Shown: in pieces, positions 8,576-19,180 of the stretch
How the letters are laid out: every line of letters begins with the position of its first letter
How positions within the stretch are numbered: the stretch's first letter is position 1
Source of the DNA: Clostridium intestinale DSM 6191
Lineage (GTDB): Bacteria > Bacillota > Clostridia > Clostridiales > Clostridiaceae
Reading direction: 5' to 3'
Length of the DNA stretch: 64,000 nt
NCBI RefSeq assembly: GCF_900130055.1
Contig: NZ_FQXU01000003.1
Coordinates: 275,627 to 339,626 of the forward strand
Program-made: the position numbers and the translations under genes
The notes under the pieces: model-generated
The model's database searches: none
What the model was told of the DNA's origin: nothing
What the model saw: the letters and a program-made list of their open reading frames with translations, nothing else

Positions 8576-10867
8576 ATGGCGAGGAAATCTAGTAAAAAAA
8601 CAACAAATAAAAATAAAAGCAATTCAGATATAAAAGGACTACTTTGGATAGCTGCTGGATTTATTTTAATGATAGGAGTTTATACAGATTTAGCAGGACT
8701 TTTTTCAAATATATCTAAGAATATTTTATTTGTTTTAATTGGAATAGGATCATATGTTATTCCGTTATACATAATGTATTATGGAGTATTAACAATAAAA
8801 TCTAAAGGAAATCTAAGCATTAATAAAAACTTATATCCGGTAACATTTTTTATGATTAACACAATTTTAATGGTATCTTCTTTAAGTATTGATAGTGTAG
8901 AAGATAAAAATATTTCTTTAATGGAATTTATATTTAAAGTTTTTGATAATCCTTCGTGGAACAATGGAGGTTTACTTGGAATAATAATTAGTTATCCTTT
9001 GTACAAGCTCCTAGGAATAATAGGATCAATTATTATATATATGCTTATATATGCTATATGTCTAATACTGATATTTGACTTATCAATTTTCGATATAGGA
9101 TTAAATTTAAAAACAAAAAGTAAAGATATAAAAGATAAGGTTAGTACAAAAAATAATCTTAAAGAAAAAAAGAAAGAAAATATCCAATTAGAGCCTTATG
9201 TTGAGCAGGATGGTTATATAGAAGGGATAAATAAAAAGATTAAGATACTAGACTTTATGAAAAATTCATCTATTCACTCAGATGAGGGAGAGAAGCCTAG
9301 AGAGATAGCTGTGTTTCAAATGGGGGATACCAAAAGTGAGTCAAAGAGTGAAAGTAAAAAACTAGACAATAACTTAAAAGAAGTAGTTAATAGAGAGATA
9401 ACAGAGAAAATAACAGAAAGTAAAGCAGATGTAAAATACAATATACCTAAATTAGAATACCTAAATACAAACAATAATTTAAATATAAATAAAGAAGATA
9501 AAAAGGAACTTATTGCATCTGCAACTAAGTTAGAAGAAACATTAAGTTCATTTGGAGTTGAAGCGAAGGTTCTTCAAGTTACTAAAGGACCTGCAGTAAC
9601 AAGATATGAATTGCAGCCAAGTGCTGGCGTTAAAGTATCAAAAATAGTTAATCTCTCAGATGATATAGCACTTAGTTTAGCTGCCTCAGGGGTAAGAATT
9701 GAAGCGCCTATACCTGGAAAGTCCGCGGTAGGAATTGAGGTTCCAAATAAAGTTATAACTGCTGTATTTCTAAGAGAGGTTTTAGATGAGGAAAAGTTTA
9801 AGTCAAGTAGTAGCAGTGTAGCCTTTGCAATAGGAAAAGATATTGCAGGACAATGTGTTGTGGCAGATTTGAGTAAGATGCCTCATTTACTTATAGCAGG
9901 GGCAACAGGTTCAGGTAAATCGGTGTGTATAAATACACTGATCATGAGTATATTGTATAAATACTCACCATCAGAAGTATCTCTTTTAATGATTGACCCT
10001 AAGGTTGTAGAATTAAGCGTTTATAATGGGATACCTCACTTATTAATCCCTGTAGTTACAGATCCTAAAAAAGCTGCCGGAGCTCTTAATTGGGCTGTAA
10101 ATGAAATGACTAGAAGATATAAATTGTTTGCTGAAACTGGAGTAAGAAATATTCAATCATATAATACTCTAATGGAAAAAGGTGAAACAGAAGAAAAGTT
10201 ACCTTATATAGTTATAATAGTAGATGAATTAGCTGACTTAATGATGGTATGTCCAAATGACGTTGAAGAATATATTGCAAGATTAGCTCAAATGGCTAGA
10301 GCTGCTGGGATGCATTTAGTATTAGCAACCCAAAGACCATCTGTAGATGTAATAACAGGGGTAATAAAGGCAAACATTCCATCTAGAATTTCTTTTGCTG
10401 TATCATCGCAAATTGACTCAAGGACAATACTTGATTCATCTGGAGCTGAAAAACTTCTTGGAAAAGGTGATATGTTATTTTATCCAGTTGGGGAATCTAA
10501 ACCTCAAAGAATACAAGGGGCTTTTATAAGTGAAGAAGAGGTGGAAAAAGTAGTATCTTCAATTAAATCTGAAATGGAAGAGGCTAATTATGATGAACAA
10601 ATAATTGAACATATAAATAGTGAAAGCTCTTCTAATGGTAATTCGTCAAATGATGAAGATGCAGATGAGCTACTAGATGAAGCAATAAAGGTTGTAGTAG
10701 AGAGTGGTCAAGCGTCAGCTTCATATATACAAAGAAGACTTAGAATTGGATTTAATAGAGCGGCAAGAATAATAGAGCAACTTGAAGAAAGAGAGATTAT
10801 TACTAAAAAAGATGGCTCAAAACCGAGACAAGTATTAATAACTAGAGAAGAAATAGAAGATTTTTAG
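8576..10867 (+). CDS. ftsK: DNA translocase FtsK/SpoIIIE family
   Basis: Hexameric ATP-driven DNA pump acting at the division or sporulation septum. Four hydrophobic membrane segments occupy roughly residues 22-170, followed by a charged linker to ~300. The motor has Walker A GATGSGKS near 442-449 and Walker [14 protein letters not shown] near 540. A C-terminal winged-helix gamma domain (from ~690, with [14 protein letters not shown]) recognises orienting DNA sequences. The 763 residues fit SpoIIIE/SftA-size proteins. Sequence alone does not separate FtsK from SpoIIIE function; four membrane segments favour SpoIIIE-like membrane anchoring. Confidence 0.95.
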   Translation: MARKSSKKTTNKNKSNSDIKGLLWIAAGFILMIGVYTDLAGLFSNISKNILFVLIGIGSYVIPLYIMYYGVLTIKSKGNLSINKNLYPVTFFMINTILMVSSLSIDSVEDKNISLMEFIFKVFDNPSWNNGGLLGIIISYPLYKLLGIIGSIIIYMLIYAICLILIFDLSIFDIGLNLKTKSKDIKDKVSTKNNLKEKKKENIQLEPYVEQDGYIEGINKKIKILDFMKNSSIHSDEGEKPREIAVFQMGDTKSESKSESKKLDNNLKEVVNREITEKITESKADVKYNIPKLEYLNTNNNLNINKEDKKELIASATKLEETLSSFGVEAKVLQVTKGPAVTRYELQPSAGVKVSKIVNLSDDIALSLAASGVRIEAPIPGKSAVGIEVPNKVITAVFLREVLDEEKFKSSSSSVAFAIGKDIAGQCVVADLSKMPHLLIAGATGSGKSVCINTLIMSILYKYSPSEVSLLMIDPKVVELSVYNGIPHLLIPVVTDPKKAAGALNWAVNEMTRRYKLFAETGVRNIQSYNTLMEKGETEEKLPYIVIIVDELADLMMVCPNDVEEYIARLAQMARAAGMHLVLATQRPSVDVITGVIKANIPSRISFAVSSQIDSRTILDSSGAEKLLGKGDMLFYPVGESKPQRIQGAFISEEEVEKVVSSIKSEMEEANYDEQIIEHINSESSSNGNSSNDEDADELLDEAIKVVVESGQASASYIQRRLRIGFNRAARIIEQLEEREIITKKDGSKPRQVLITREEIEDF

Positions 10868-10945
10868 ATAAAATACTTGTTTTAAGTTAAAAAGAGATTT
10901 AAAATTAAATTTGTAATTTATTACTTAAGCACAGGAGGAGTTGTT

Positions 10946-12280
10946 TTGACAAAATATAAAGTAGGCTTAGTTAGCTTAGGTTGTGACAAAAATAGGGTTG
11001 ATTCTGAAATTATATTGGGACAAATGAAAACAAATTATGATTTCACTAATGATCCAAAAGAAGCTCATATAATAATTGTAAATACTTGTGGATTTATAGA
11101 AAAAGCAAAACAAGAATCTATTGATACAATTTTAGAAATGGCTAAATATAAAAATAAATATAATTGTAAGTTGTTAATTGCAACAGGATGTTTAACTCAG
11201 AGGTATTCAAAAGAATTAAGTGAACTTATGCCAGAGATAGATATAATGCTAGGAGTTAATGACTACAAAAAAATTAATGAACATATTTCTAACTACATTG
11301 AAAGTGAGCAAAAAATATTATCCGTGGATTACTCAGATAACAATATAAATGAAGGAGAAAGAGTAATAACTACAGATAAAAGCACTGCATACTTAAGGAT
11401 TGCAGAAGGTTGTGATAATTTCTGTACTTACTGTATTATACCTAAAATAAGAGGCAAATTTAGAAGTAGATCAATAGAAAGTATCGTAGCAGAAGCAGAA
11501 AAATTAGTTAAAAATGGCGTTAAAGAAATTATATTAGTAGCCCAAGATACAACTAGATATGGGGTTGATATATATAATGGAGAAAAGAAATTACCTACCC
11601 TTTTAAAAAACTTATGCACAATTGAAGGCCTTAAATGGATAAGGATAATGTACTGTTACCCAGAAGAAATAACAGAAGAACTTATAGAGGTAATGGCAAC
11701 TGAAGAAAAGATATGTAAGTATATAGATCTTCCTATTCAACATATTTCTAATAAAATATTAAAGCTAATGGGAAGAAAGACAACAAAAGAAACTATAACA
11801 AATAAGATAGATTCACTTAGAAAAGCTATGCCAAGCATTACATTAAGAACTTCTTTGATAGTTGGATTCCCAGGGGAATCTGATGAAGATTTTGAAGAAC
11901 TAAAGAGTTTCTTAAAAGAGTATAAACTTGAAAAAGTAGGTGTATTTAAATACTCACAAGAAGAAGATACTCCAGCTGCTAATATGAAGGAGCAGATTTC
12001 TGAAGAGGTAAAAGATTTAAGAGAAAAAGAACTCATGATTTTACAACAGGAAATTTCAACTGAAATAAACAAATTGAAAGTTGGAAGAATTTATGATATT
12101 CTTGTAGAAGGATATGATGGAGAATTTTATTCGGCTAGAAGTGAAGAATTAGCACCAGATATCGATGGAAATATACTTATAAAAGGAAAAGACATGGAGA
12201 TAGGACAATACTTAAAAGCTAAGATAACTGAAGCTTTGGAATATGATTTACTAGGGGTTGTTTGTGATGAATCTTGCTAA
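10946..12280 (+). CDS. rimO: Ribosomal protein S12 methylthiotransferase
   Basis: Radical-SAM enzyme that methylthiolates the conserved Asp of ribosomal protein S12. The N-terminal UPF0004 domain has three cysteines ([25 protein letters not shown]), the radical-SAM motif CDNFCTYC is near residue 156-163, and a TRAM domain ends the 444-residue protein. The [12 protein letters not shown] start is RimO- rather than MiaB-type (miaB is separately present at 31256). The TTG start follows AGGAGG by 7 bases. Confidence 0.95.
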   Translation: MTKYKVGLVSLGCDKNRVDSEIILGQMKTNYDFTNDPKEAHIIIVNTCGFIEKAKQESIDTILEMAKYKNKYNCKLLIATGCLTQRYSKELSELMPEIDIMLGVNDYKKINEHISNYIESEQKILSVDYSDNNINEGERVITTDKSTAYLRIAEGCDNFCTYCIIPKIRGKFRSRSIESIVAEAEKLVKNGVKEIILVAQDTTRYGVDIYNGEKKLPTLLKNLCTIEGLKWIRIMYCYPEEITEELIEVMATEEKICKYIDLPIQHISNKILKLMGRKTTKETITNKIDSLRKAMPSITLRTSLIVGFPGESDEDFEELKSFLKEYKLEKVGVFKYSQEEDTPAANMKEQISEEVKDLREKELMILQQEISTEINKLKVGRIYDILVEGYDGEFYSARSEELAPDIDGNILIKGKDMEIGQYLKAKITEALEYDLLGVVCDESC

Positions 12281-12854
12281 TAGATTAACTATTATTAGAA
12301 TTTTTTTAGTTCCTGTATTTTTAATTTTTATTGCACTTAAAATTGATTATGGAACATTTATAGCAACATTTATATTTATTTTGGCATCTTTAACAGATAA
12401 GCTAGATGGATATATAGCTAGAAGTAGAAATCAAATAACTACATTTGGGAAATTTATGGATCCTTTAGCAGATAAACTTTTAGTAACATCTGCATTAATC
12501 TCACTTGTTGAGTTACAAGTAATGCCGGGTTGGGCAGCTGTTATAATAATTGCAAGAGAATTTGCTATTTCTGGATTAAGAACCCTTGCCGCTAGTGATG
12601 GTGTTGTTATTGCAGCATCTTGGTGGGGAAAAATTAAAACCGTAATTCAGATTATAGCAATCATAGCTTTACTACTAAAAGTAAATATAAATAATTCACA
12701 GATATTATTAGAAAAATTTACTTCTAATAATGTATTACATGGGTTATATGTTTATTTACCTGAAGTTTTGTTATATATTGCAGTTGTAATAACAATATTA
12801 TCTGGAATTGATTATTTTAATAAAAATAAACATACCATTAATACGAATAAGTAG
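12267..12854 (+). CDS. pgsA: CDP-diacylglycerol-glycerol-3-phosphate 3-phosphatidyltransferase
   Basis: Integral membrane enzyme making phosphatidylglycerophosphate, the precursor of phosphatidylglycerol. The CDP-alcohol phosphotransferase motif spans residues 44-70 ([10 protein letters not shown] followed by [10 protein letters not shown]) with all the acidic residues present. About five hydrophobic segments are seen in 195 residues. The gene overlaps rimO by 14 bases; ATG 12267 gives the normal [13 protein letters not shown]-terminus, so an upstream in-frame TTG at 12258 is not used. Confidence 0.95.
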   Translation: MNLANRLTIIRIFLVPVFLIFIALKIDYGTFIATFIFILASLTDKLDGYIARSRNQITTFGKFMDPLADKLLVTSALISLVELQVMPGWAAVIIIAREFAISGLRTLAASDGVVIAASWWGKIKTVIQIIAIIALLLKVNINNSQILLEKFTSNNVLHGLYVYLPEVLLYIAVVITILSGIDYFNKNKHTINTNK

Positions 12855-12887
12855 AATAAAATAAATAAATATGGTCTATAATTCTAA

Positions 12888-12918
12888 TAAAAGTTCCAAC
12901 TAATAATTGGAACTTTTA
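12888..12918 (+). terminator. Terminator after pgsA
   Basis: A perfect 12-bp stem TAAAAGTTCCAA/TTGGAACTTTTA with a 7-base loop, between pgsA and the recA promoter. Confidence 0.8.
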
Positions 12919-12929
12919 TGTTATATATG

Positions 12930-12958
12930 TTGACATTAAATAATATGTATTTTATAAT
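12930..12958 (+). promoter_or_regulatory. Sigma-A promoter of recA
   Basis: Consensus TTGACA (12930-12935) and TATAAT (12953-12958) with 17-base spacing. It is fully consensus, as expected for a promoter that is held down by a repressor. Confidence 0.9.
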
Positions 12959-12965
12959 ATAAATA

Positions 12966-12977
12966 GAACAAATGTTC
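12966..12977. promoter_or_regulatory. LexA (SOS) box of recA
   Basis: GAACAAATGTTC fits the Gram-positive SOS box GAAC-N4-GTTC. It lies 8 bases after the -10 box, overlapping the expected transcription start, so bound LexA would block recA. lexA itself is at 23484. Confidence 0.88.
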
Positions 12978-12995
12978 GTGAAAGGATGAGATTTA

Positions 12996-14060
12996 ATGGC
13001 TAATTTAGATACGGAAAAACTTAAGGCTATAGAAGCCGCTATGGGACAAATAGAGAAACAATTTGGAAAAGGTTCAATTATGAAATTAGGAGAAAATCAT
13101 GGAATGAGTGTTGATTCTATTTCAACAGGTTGCTTAGACCTAGATATTGCTTTAGGCATAGGCGGTGTTCCAAGAGGAAGAATTATTGAAATATACGGAC
13201 CTGAGAGTTCAGGTAAAACAACGGTTGCATTACATATTGTAGCTGAAGCTCAAAAGTTAGGTGGAGCTGTAGGATTTATAGATGCTGAACATGCTTTGGA
13301 TCCTAGCTATGCTAAGAATTTAGGTGTTGATACAGAAAACTTAATAGTATCTCAACCTGATACTGGTGAACAAGCACTAGAAATAGCAGAAGCTCTAGTT
13401 CGTTCAGGGGCTATTGATGTAATAGTAGTAGACTCTGTAGCAGCTTTAGTACCAAGAGCGGAAATAGAAGGAGAAATGGGAGATGCCCACGTTGGATTGC
13501 AAGCTAGATTAATGTCTCAAGCATTAAGAAAATTAGCGGGAAGTATTAGCAAATCTAAGTGTGTAGCTATATTTATAAACCAACTAAGAGAAAAAGTTGG
13601 TATAATGTTTGGAAATCCTGAAACAACACCAGGAGGAAGAGCACTTAAATTTTATGCATCAGTAAGAATGGACGTTAGAAGAATTGATTCAATAAAGCAA
13701 GGTGAAAATGTTGTTGGAAACAGAACAAGAGTTAAGGTTATTAAAAACAAAGTAGCGCCACCGTTTAGAAATGCAGAATTTGATATAATGTATAATGAAG
13801 GTATATCTAGAGAGGGTAACTTAATAGATGTAGGAGTAAAAGAAGGTATAATTCAAAAAAGTGGTGCATGGTTTTCTTATGGCGAAGCAAGACTTGGTCA
13901 AGGACGAGAAAATGCTAAACAATCATTAAAAGAAAACCCAGATTTAGCATTAGAAATAGATAATAAAATTAGAGAAAAATATGGTCTTCCTTTAACTGAA
14001 GTTAAAAAGGTTAAAAAGCCTGAAACTGAAAAAATAGAAAAAAAAGTTGAAAATAAATAA
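12996..14060 (+). CDS. recA: Recombinase A
   Basis: RecA forms filaments on single-stranded DNA, catalyses strand exchange and triggers LexA self-cleavage. Walker [10 protein letters not shown] is at residues 68-76, Walker [11 protein letters not shown] near 141-150, and the loop region [17 protein letters not shown] near 200. A Lys/Glu-rich tail ends the 354-residue protein, which is normal. Ribosome binding site AAAGGATGAG precedes the ATG. It is preceded by a consensus promoter with an SOS box and followed by a strong terminator, so it is a single-gene unit. Confidence 0.98.
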   Translation: MANLDTEKLKAIEAAMGQIEKQFGKGSIMKLGENHGMSVDSISTGCLDLDIALGIGGVPRGRIIEIYGPESSGKTTVALHIVAEAQKLGGAVGFIDAEHALDPSYAKNLGVDTENLIVSQPDTGEQALEIAEALVRSGAIDVIVVDSVAALVPRAEIEGEMGDAHVGLQARLMSQALRKLAGSISKSKCVAIFINQLREKVGIMFGNPETTPGGRALKFYASVRMDVRRIDSIKQGENVVGNRTRVKVIKNKVAPPFRNAEFDIMYNEGISREGNLIDVGVKEGIIQKSGAWFSYGEARLGQGRENAKQSLKENPDLALEIDNKIREKYGLPLTEVKKVKKPETEKIEKKVENK

Positions 14061-14087
14061 ATCGCAATGCGATTTATTTATTTTTTT
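14059..14087 (+). terminator. Terminator after recA
   Basis: A 7-bp stem AAATCGC/GCGATTT with loop AAT, followed by a T-rich tract; the stem starts in the recA stop codon. Confidence 0.85.
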
Positions 14088-14152
14088 GCTTATTTTTATT
14101 TAAAAATAGGTAATAATAAAGATGTAGTAACTTTTATAGTAAAGGATACTGC

Positions 14153-14181
14153 TTGACATAAGAAAAAAATTGCTATACAAT
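14153..14181 (+). promoter_or_regulatory. Sigma-A promoter of rny
   Basis: TTGACA (14153-14158) and TACAAT (14176-14181) with 17-base spacing. Transcription from here would give an untranslated leader of about 115 bases before the rny start. Confidence 0.85.
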
Positions 14182-14303
14182 AATAACAAATACTGGTTTA
14201 TCATATTACTGAACAACAGTTAGAATTTAATATGACATCTTTTTACGCTATCTTATTTTTATTTAATATATTATATTTTGAAGATTGCGAAGGAGGTGTT
14301 TGT

Positions 14304-15845
14304 ATGGAAATGAAACTTTTTATTTTAATAGATATAGTGGTTCTAGCTTGTTTAGCTGGATTGCAATATATAATAATCAATAAAGTTTCAAGAAATAAAA
14401 TTGATAATTTAGAAAAAGAAGCAAATGATCTTTTGGAGAATTCCAAAAAAGAAGTAGATTCCTTAAGAAAAGAAGCTATTTTAGAGGCTAAAGAAGAGGT
14501 TCATAGATTAAGAACTGACTTCGAAAAGGAATCAAGAGAAAGAAGAAATGAAGTACAAAGATTAGAGAGAAGATTAATCCAAAGAGAGGAAGCTCTTGAT
14601 AAAAAGGGTGAAATCTTAGAAAAGAAAGAAGAAACAATTAATAAAAGATTACAAGACATTGATTTAATGGAAGTAAATGCTCAAGAAATTTTAGTTAAAA
14701 GAAGACATGAATTAGAAAAGGTTTCTGGATTATCATCTGAAGAAGCGAAACAAATTCTTCTTGATGAAATTAGTAGAGAAATCAAACATGAAAGTGCAAT
14801 GATGATAAAAGATGTAGAAATGAAAGCTAAAGAAGAGGCTGATAAAAAGGCTAGAGAAATAATTACTACAGCTATTCAAAGATGTGCAGCAGATCATGTT
14901 TCTGAAACAACAGTACATGTAGTGGCGCTTCCAAATGATGAAATGAAAGGTAGAATAATAGGAAGAGAAGGTAGAAATATAAGAACCTTAGAAACCTTAA
15001 CTGGAGTAGATTTAATAATTGATGACACTCCTGAGGCGGTAATACTTTCTAGTTTCGACCCGATAAGAAGAGAAGTTGCAAGAATAGCATTAGAAAAATT
15101 GATAGTAGATGGAAGAATTCATCCTGCTAGAATTGAAGAAATGGTAGAAAGAGCTACTAAAGATGTCGAAAACGATATAAAGGAAGAGGGAGAACAAGCT
15201 ACCTTTGAAACAGGGGTACATGGTTTACATCCTGAGATTATTAAATTGTTAGGTAGATTAAAATACAGAACAAGTTATGGTCAAAATGTTTTAAAACATT
15301 CCATAGAAGTTGCTTATTTAGCAGGTTTAATGGCTTCGGAATTAGGCTTAGATGTAAATATAGCAAGAAGAGCTGGATTATTACATGATATAGGTAAAGC
15401 AGTGGATCAAGAATATGAAGGACCACATGCTTTAATAGGTGGAGACCTAGCTAAGAAGTATCATGAATCCCCAGTGATAGTAAACGCTATTGCTGCTCAT
15501 CATGGAGATGTGGAAATGATATCTCTAGAGGCAATACTAGTTCAGGCTGCAGATGCTATATCGGCAGCGAGACCTGGTGCTAGAAGAGAAACTTTAGAAG
15601 CTTATATAAAGAGATTAGAAAAATTAGAAGAGATTGCAAACTCATATGAAGGTGTAGAAAAGTCATATGCCATTCAAGCTGGAAGAGAGATTAGAATTAT
15701 GGTTAAACCAGATCAAGTCGATGATGCTGTGGCTATTGAAATGGCACGTAATATCGTAAAAAACATAGAAGAACAGCTAGAATATCCTGGCCAAATTAAA
15801 ATAAATGTAATTAGAGAGACACGTGCTGTGGAATACGCAAAATAA
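14304..15845 (+). CDS. rny: Ribonuclease Y
   Basis: Membrane-anchored endoribonuclease that starts mRNA decay in Firmicutes. One N-terminal membrane helix (residues ~4-24) is followed by a long coiled coil (~30-200), a KH domain ([15 protein letters not shown] near 215) and an HD domain ([10 protein letters not shown] near 360). At 513 residues the length is standard. An in-frame ATG at 14232 would add an unusual hydrophobic extension; ATG 14304 has a perfect AGGAGG 8 bases upstream and is chosen. Confidence 0.96.
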   Translation: MEMKLFILIDIVVLACLAGLQYIIINKVSRNKIDNLEKEANDLLENSKKEVDSLRKEAILEAKEEVHRLRTDFEKESRERRNEVQRLERRLIQREEALDKKGEILEKKEETINKRLQDIDLMEVNAQEILVKRRHELEKVSGLSSEEAKQILLDEISREIKHESAMMIKDVEMKAKEEADKKAREIITTAIQRCAADHVSETTVHVVALPNDEMKGRIIGREGRNIRTLETLTGVDLIIDDTPEAVILSSFDPIRREVARIALEKLIVDGRIHPARIEEMVERATKDVENDIKEEGEQATFETGVHGLHPEIIKLLGRLKYRTSYGQNVLKHSIEVAYLAGLMASELGLDVNIARRAGLLHDIGKAVDQEYEGPHALIGGDLAKKYHESPVIVNAIAAHHGDVEMISLEAILVQAADAISAARPGARRETLEAYIKRLEKLEEIANSYEGVEKSYAIQAGREIRIMVKPDQVDDAVAIEMARNIVKNIEEQLEYPGQIKINVIRETRAVEYAK

Positions 15846-15852
15846 TCGATAG

Positions 15853-15888
15853 AAAATACATTTTGTTAAAACAAAATGTATTTTTTTT
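15853..15888 (+). terminator. Terminator after rny
   Basis: A 14-bp stem AAAATACATTTTGT/ACAAAATGTATTTT with loop TAAA, running into a T tract. Confidence 0.88.
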
Positions 15889-15907
15889 AAAATTATTTAT
15901 AATAAAA

Positions 15908-15934
15908 GAAGGAATTTTAAAATACATATAGAAT
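15908..15934 (+). promoter_or_regulatory. Sigma-H-like promoter of spoVS
   Basis: GAAGGAATT (15908-15916) fits the sigma-H -35 pattern RNAGGAWWW, and ATAGAAT (15928-15934) fits the -10 pattern RNNGAAT with an 11-base spacer. In Bacillus subtilis spoVS is transcribed by sigma-H. Use here is inferred. Confidence 0.6.
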
Positions 15935-16014
15935 ATATATTAAGGGAAAGAAATAATAGTTAACTTCTAATGTAAACGTATGCGGGTACATTATTAATCT
16001 AGGAGGTCAAAATA

Positions 16015-16275
16015 ATGGAAGTATTAAAAGTTTCAACAAAATCTAATCCAAATTCAGTAGCGGGGGCTTTAGCGGCAATAATAAAGGAGAAAAATATCGT
16101 AGAAATTCAAGCAGTAGGTGCAGGTGCTATAAATCAAGCTGTTAAAGCTATAGCTATTGCTAGAGGATTTGTTGCGCCAAGTGGAAAAGATATAGTATGT
16201 GTTCCGGCATTCACAGATATAATAATAGATGGTGAAGAAAGAACAGCCATAAAATTAATTGTTCAACCAAGATAA
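16015..16275 (+). CDS. spoVS: Stage V sporulation protein S
   Basis: An 86-residue Alba-like protein matching SpoVS end to end (MEVLKVSTKSNPNSVAGALA start, FVAPSGKDIVCVPAF and IKLIVQPR ends). SpoVS affects progression of sporulation and the release of septation blocks. AGGAGG lies 7 bases before the start. It forms a monocistronic unit with its own terminator and a sigma-H-like promoter. Confidence 0.97.
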   Translation: MEVLKVSTKSNPNSVAGALAAIIKEKNIVEIQAVGAGAINQAVKAIAIARGFVAPSGKDIVCVPAFTDIIIDGEERTAIKLIVQPR

Positions 16276-16284
16276 CAAAGAGAC

Positions 16285-16307
16285 AACCCCTTTATGGGGT
16301 TTTTTTA
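16285..16307 (+). terminator. Terminator after spoVS
   Basis: Stem AACCCC/GGGGTT with loop TTTAT, then seven Ts. Confidence 0.9.
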
Positions 16308-16393
16308 GTTTTATTAATAATTATGGAATATTTACATCCATCTAATAAAATGATATATTTTTATTATAAAGATATAGAAAATAGGTGAAGATT

Positions 16394-17236
16394 ATGAAGT
16401 ATGCTGACTTGCATATTCACTCTACATATTCCGATGGTAATTTAACGCCAGAAGAAATTATAAATATAGCAATTGAAAGAAATGTAAAATACATTTCTAT
16501 AACAGACCATGACACATTGTCTTCACAATATATTACTAAATACCACTATTCAGACATAAATATAATTCCAGGTATAGAATTTTCCACTGAGTATGAAGAT
16601 GATATAGAGATACATATATTGGGTTATTGTATAGATGTAGATAACCCTACTCTTAAAAATGTTGTAGAAAAGCTTAAGGCTTCAAGAGTAAAAAGAGTAG
16701 AAAGTATTATAACAAAATTAAAAGATATAGGGATAAATATAGATATAAATGATTTATGTGTAAATAGCATATCTACACTTGGAAGATCTCATATAGCTCA
16801 GTTATTAGTTAAAAAAGGATATAGTGAGAATTTTAAATTAGCTTTTAAGAATTATTTGATTGAAGGAAAGGCTGGATTTGTTAAAAGAGAAAAAATATAC
16901 TATAAGGAAGTTTTGGATATCATAAAAAAATCAGGAGGTATAGCGGTTTTGGCTCATCCTGGCGATATACCAAGACAAATGGAATTAGATAATCTATTTA
17001 AGAGATTGAAATGTCATGGTTTAAGTGGTGTAGAAATATATCATCCAAGTCATAATAATGAGAAGATAAATACTTTTTATAATCTAGCAAAAAAACACAA
17101 GCTTATAATAACTGGTGGGAGTGACTGTCATTCAATAAGCAATAAAAATTCAAGTCTTATAGGTCAATATGGGGTAAATGAAATACATTTAAATAAATTA
17201 TTACATTTAGACAAAAGATATGGAGGTAAAATATGA
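16394..17236 (+). CDS. PHP domain phosphoesterase
   Basis: A 280-residue PHP-family metal hydrolase. Motifs in order: DLHIHSTYSDG (residues ~4-14), TDHDT (~37), GIEFS (~62), HILGY, a central helical insertion, LAHPGDI (~192) and GGSDCH (~250), which together hold the trinuclear metal ligands. Relatives of this size include YciV/RNase AM (3',5'-bisphosphonucleoside phosphatase and 5'-3' RNase), a plausible but unproven function. ATG 16394 is preferred over GTG 16385, which is part of the GGTG ribosome binding site. The stop overlaps the next start (ATGA). Confidence 0.85.
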   Translation: MKYADLHIHSTYSDGNLTPEEIINIAIERNVKYISITDHDTLSSQYITKYHYSDINIIPGIEFSTEYEDDIEIHILGYCIDVDNPTLKNVVEKLKASRVKRVESIITKLKDIGINIDINDLCVNSISTLGRSHIAQLLVKKGYSENFKLAFKNYLIEGKAGFVKREKIYYKEVLDIIKKSGGIAVLAHPGDIPRQMELDNLFKRLKCHGLSGVEIYHPSHNNEKINTFYNLAKKHKLIITGGSDCHSISNKNSSLIGQYGVNEIHLNKLLHLDKRYGGKI

Positions 17237-18426
17237 AATTATCGCAAAAAGGGGAGCAATTATCGCCATCAATAACTTTGGCTATAACTGCTAAGGCTAA
17301 AGAAATGAAAAGTCGTGGGGTTGATGTAGTAAGTTTTGGTGTTGGAGAGCCGGATTTTAATACACCTTCTAATATTATTAAGGCAGCTATAAAGGCTATG
17401 GAAGAAGGCAAAACGAAATATACGCCAGCAGCTGGTATATCTGAACTAAAAAAAGCTATAATTACGAAATTTAAAGAAGATAATGACTTAATTTATAATG
17501 AATCACAGGTAATCATATCTACAGGAGCAAAGCAATGTTTAGCTAATTTGTTTTTATCAATTTTAAATCCAGGTGATGAAGTTTTATTACCTGTTCCTTA
17601 TTGGGTTAGTTATCCGGAGCTTGTAAAACTTGCAGATGGTAATCCTGTGTTTGTTGAGTGTTTACAAGAAGATGGATATAAGTTTAATATAAATATCTTA
17701 GAAAAATATGTTACAGAGAAAACAAAAGCCATTCTTATAAATTCACCTAATAATCCTACAGGAACTATATATACTAAAGAAGAATTAATAGAGCTTAGTG
17801 AATTTGCAAAAAAACATGATTTGTTTATAATAGCGGACGAAATATATGAAAAATTAATCTACGGAGATTACAAACATATTAGTATTGGAAGTTTAAGCGA
17901 GGATGCTTACAATAGAACTATTGTTATAAATGGAATGTCTAAGTCTTATGCAATGACAGGGTGGAGAGTTGGATATGCAGCAGGGCCAAAAGAGGTTATT
18001 AAGATCATGAGTAGCATACAAAGTCATATGACATCAAATGTGTCTACTATAGGCCAATATGCTGCATTAGAAGCTCTTGAAGGTCCACAAGATGAATTAC
18101 ATGACATGATAAAAGTTTTTCATAGTAGAAGAGATTTAATGGTTAGATTATTAGATGATATAAATGATCTAGATTATATATATCCTCAAGGAGCTTTTTA
18201 TGTAATGGTGGATATTAAAAAATTAATAGGTAAGTCTATTGATTCCGTTGTTATAAAAGATTCTTTGACTTTTTCAGATATGCTCTTAGAAAAAGAGAAG
18301 GTAGCAGTAGTTCCAGGAATAGGTTTTGGACTAGAAAACTACATTAGATTATCTTATGCTACTTCAAACGATGCCATAATGGAAGGAATAAAAAGAATAA
18401 AATCATTTACATTGGCTTTAAATTAA
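17233..18426 (+). CDS. aspC: Class I pyridoxal-phosphate aminotransferase (aspartate aminotransferase)
   Basis: A 397-residue fold-type I aminotransferase that exchanges amino groups between aspartate/glutamate and their oxo-acids. The PLP lysine lies in GMSKSYAMTGWRVGYAAG (residue ~236); SPNNPTGTIY (~173), ADEIYEKL and the C-terminal substrate arginine in IRLSYATS are present. It resembles the Ib-type aspartate aminotransferases. The start overlaps the PHP gene by 4 bases, so the two are coupled. The exact substrate is inferred. Confidence 0.88.
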   Translation: MKLSQKGEQLSPSITLAITAKAKEMKSRGVDVVSFGVGEPDFNTPSNIIKAAIKAMEEGKTKYTPAAGISELKKAIITKFKEDNDLIYNESQVIISTGAKQCLANLFLSILNPGDEVLLPVPYWVSYPELVKLADGNPVFVECLQEDGYKFNINILEKYVTEKTKAILINSPNNPTGTIYTKEELIELSEFAKKHDLFIIADEIYEKLIYGDYKHISIGSLSEDAYNRTIVINGMSKSYAMTGWRVGYAAGPKEVIKIMSSIQSHMTSNVSTIGQYAALEALEGPQDELHDMIKVFHSRRDLMVRLLDDINDLDYIYPQGAFYVMVDIKKLIGKSIDSVVIKDSLTFSDMLLEKEKVAVVPGIGFGLENYIRLSYATSNDAIMEGIKRIKSFTLALN

Positions 18427-18447
18427 GCAATATTTTAATTTATAGTG

Positions 18448-18476
18448 TTGAAATTAACTACAAAACAATATATAAT
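18448..18476 (+). promoter_or_regulatory. Sigma-A promoter of HPr gene
   Basis: TTGAAA (18448-18453) and TATAAT (18471-18476), 17-base spacer, about 52 bases before the start. Confidence 0.82.
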
Positions 18477-18527
18477 GAAATAAGTTATTGATAAACATAA
18501 CGAAATAAATGCAAAGAGGTGAATTAG

Positions 18528-18788
18528 ATGGTAGTTAAAGAAGTTTTAGTAAAAAACGCTACTGGATTACATGCAAGACCAGCTACTTTATTAGTAAAGA
18601 AGGCTTCATCTTTTAAGTCTGATGTTCAAATCGAGTATAATGGAAAAAAAGCAAACGTTAAAAGTTTAATTGGAGTATTATCTTTAGGAGTTACTAAAGA
18701 TGCTTTAGTAAAAGTTATAGCTTCAGGCGATGACGAAACTTTAGCAGTAGAAGAAGTAGTTAAATTAATAGAAACTTTAGAAGAATAA
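18528..18788 (+). CDS. ptsH: Phosphocarrier protein HPr
   Basis: An 86-residue HPr that carries phosphate from enzyme I to sugar-specific enzymes II. The active His15 is in GLHARPAT, and Ser46 in [10 protein letters not shown] is the HPr-kinase site used in Firmicute carbon catabolite control. Because His15 is present it is HPr and not Crh. No ptsI is adjacent, so it stands alone, with its own promoter and a strong terminator. Confidence 0.95.
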   Translation: MVVKEVLVKNATGLHARPATLLVKKASSFKSDVQIEYNGKKANVKSLIGVLSLGVTKDALVKVIASGDDETLAVEEVVKLIETLEE

Positions 18789-18790
18789 TA

Positions 18791-18817
18791 AAAAAGGTTC
18801 GTATAGAACCTTTTTTT
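18791..18817. terminator. Terminator after ptsH, shared with the convergent gene
   Basis: AAAAAGGTTC/GAACCTTTTT stem with loop GTATA and a T run; its mirrored A run lets it serve the opposite-strand gene too. Confidence 0.9.
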
Positions 18818-19037
18818 ATTGCTCTCTTTTTAATATCATTTTACTTCTAAAAACTAGTGCGACTAAATTTAATCCTGAAACAAATACTATAATATATATT
18901 ATGCGTTCTAATAGTGGGGCGAATCCAAATAGATAATGAACTAGGTTGAAGTTACATAGACCATATAAACCCCAATTGATAGAGCCTATGATAACAAATA
19001 AAAAAGAAAGTTTGTCTAATAGATTAACTTTATACAT
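18816..19037 (-). CDS. DUF378 family membrane protein
   Basis: A 73-residue protein with two hydrophobic helices. It matches DUF378 proteins in the pattern LDKLSFLFVIIGSINWGLYGL followed by a second helix (IIYIIVFVSGLNLVAL) and a basic end. The function of the family is unknown. A longer in-frame start at 19052 exists, but its first codons contain the GGAGATGG ribosome binding site for the ATG at 19037. It is convergent with ptsH and divergent from purB. Confidence 0.8.
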   Translation of the reverse strand: MYKVNLLDKLSFLFVIIGSINWGLYGLCNFNLVHYLFGFAPLLERIIYIIVFVSGLNLVALVFRSKMILKREQ

Positions 19038-19118
19038 ATAACCATCTCCCATAATATAATATATGTTTAATTTATATTCATGAAAATTAGTAATATAACT
19101 GATATTTTTTATAAAATA

Positions 19119-19127
19119 TGATATAAT
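19119..19127 (+). promoter_or_regulatory. Extended -10 promoter of purB
   Basis: TGATATAAT fits the extended -10 form TGnTATAAT, 54 bases before the purB start; no good -35 box is seen. Confidence 0.55.
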
Positions 19128-19180
19128 AAAATGCGAACTAAAATTAATAAAATAACAAATATATTCGTATGGAGGTTTTT

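Noticed and set aside
12966..12977. Palindrome after the recA -10 as a terminator stem
   Set aside because: Only 4-bp arms; it is far better explained as the LexA box.
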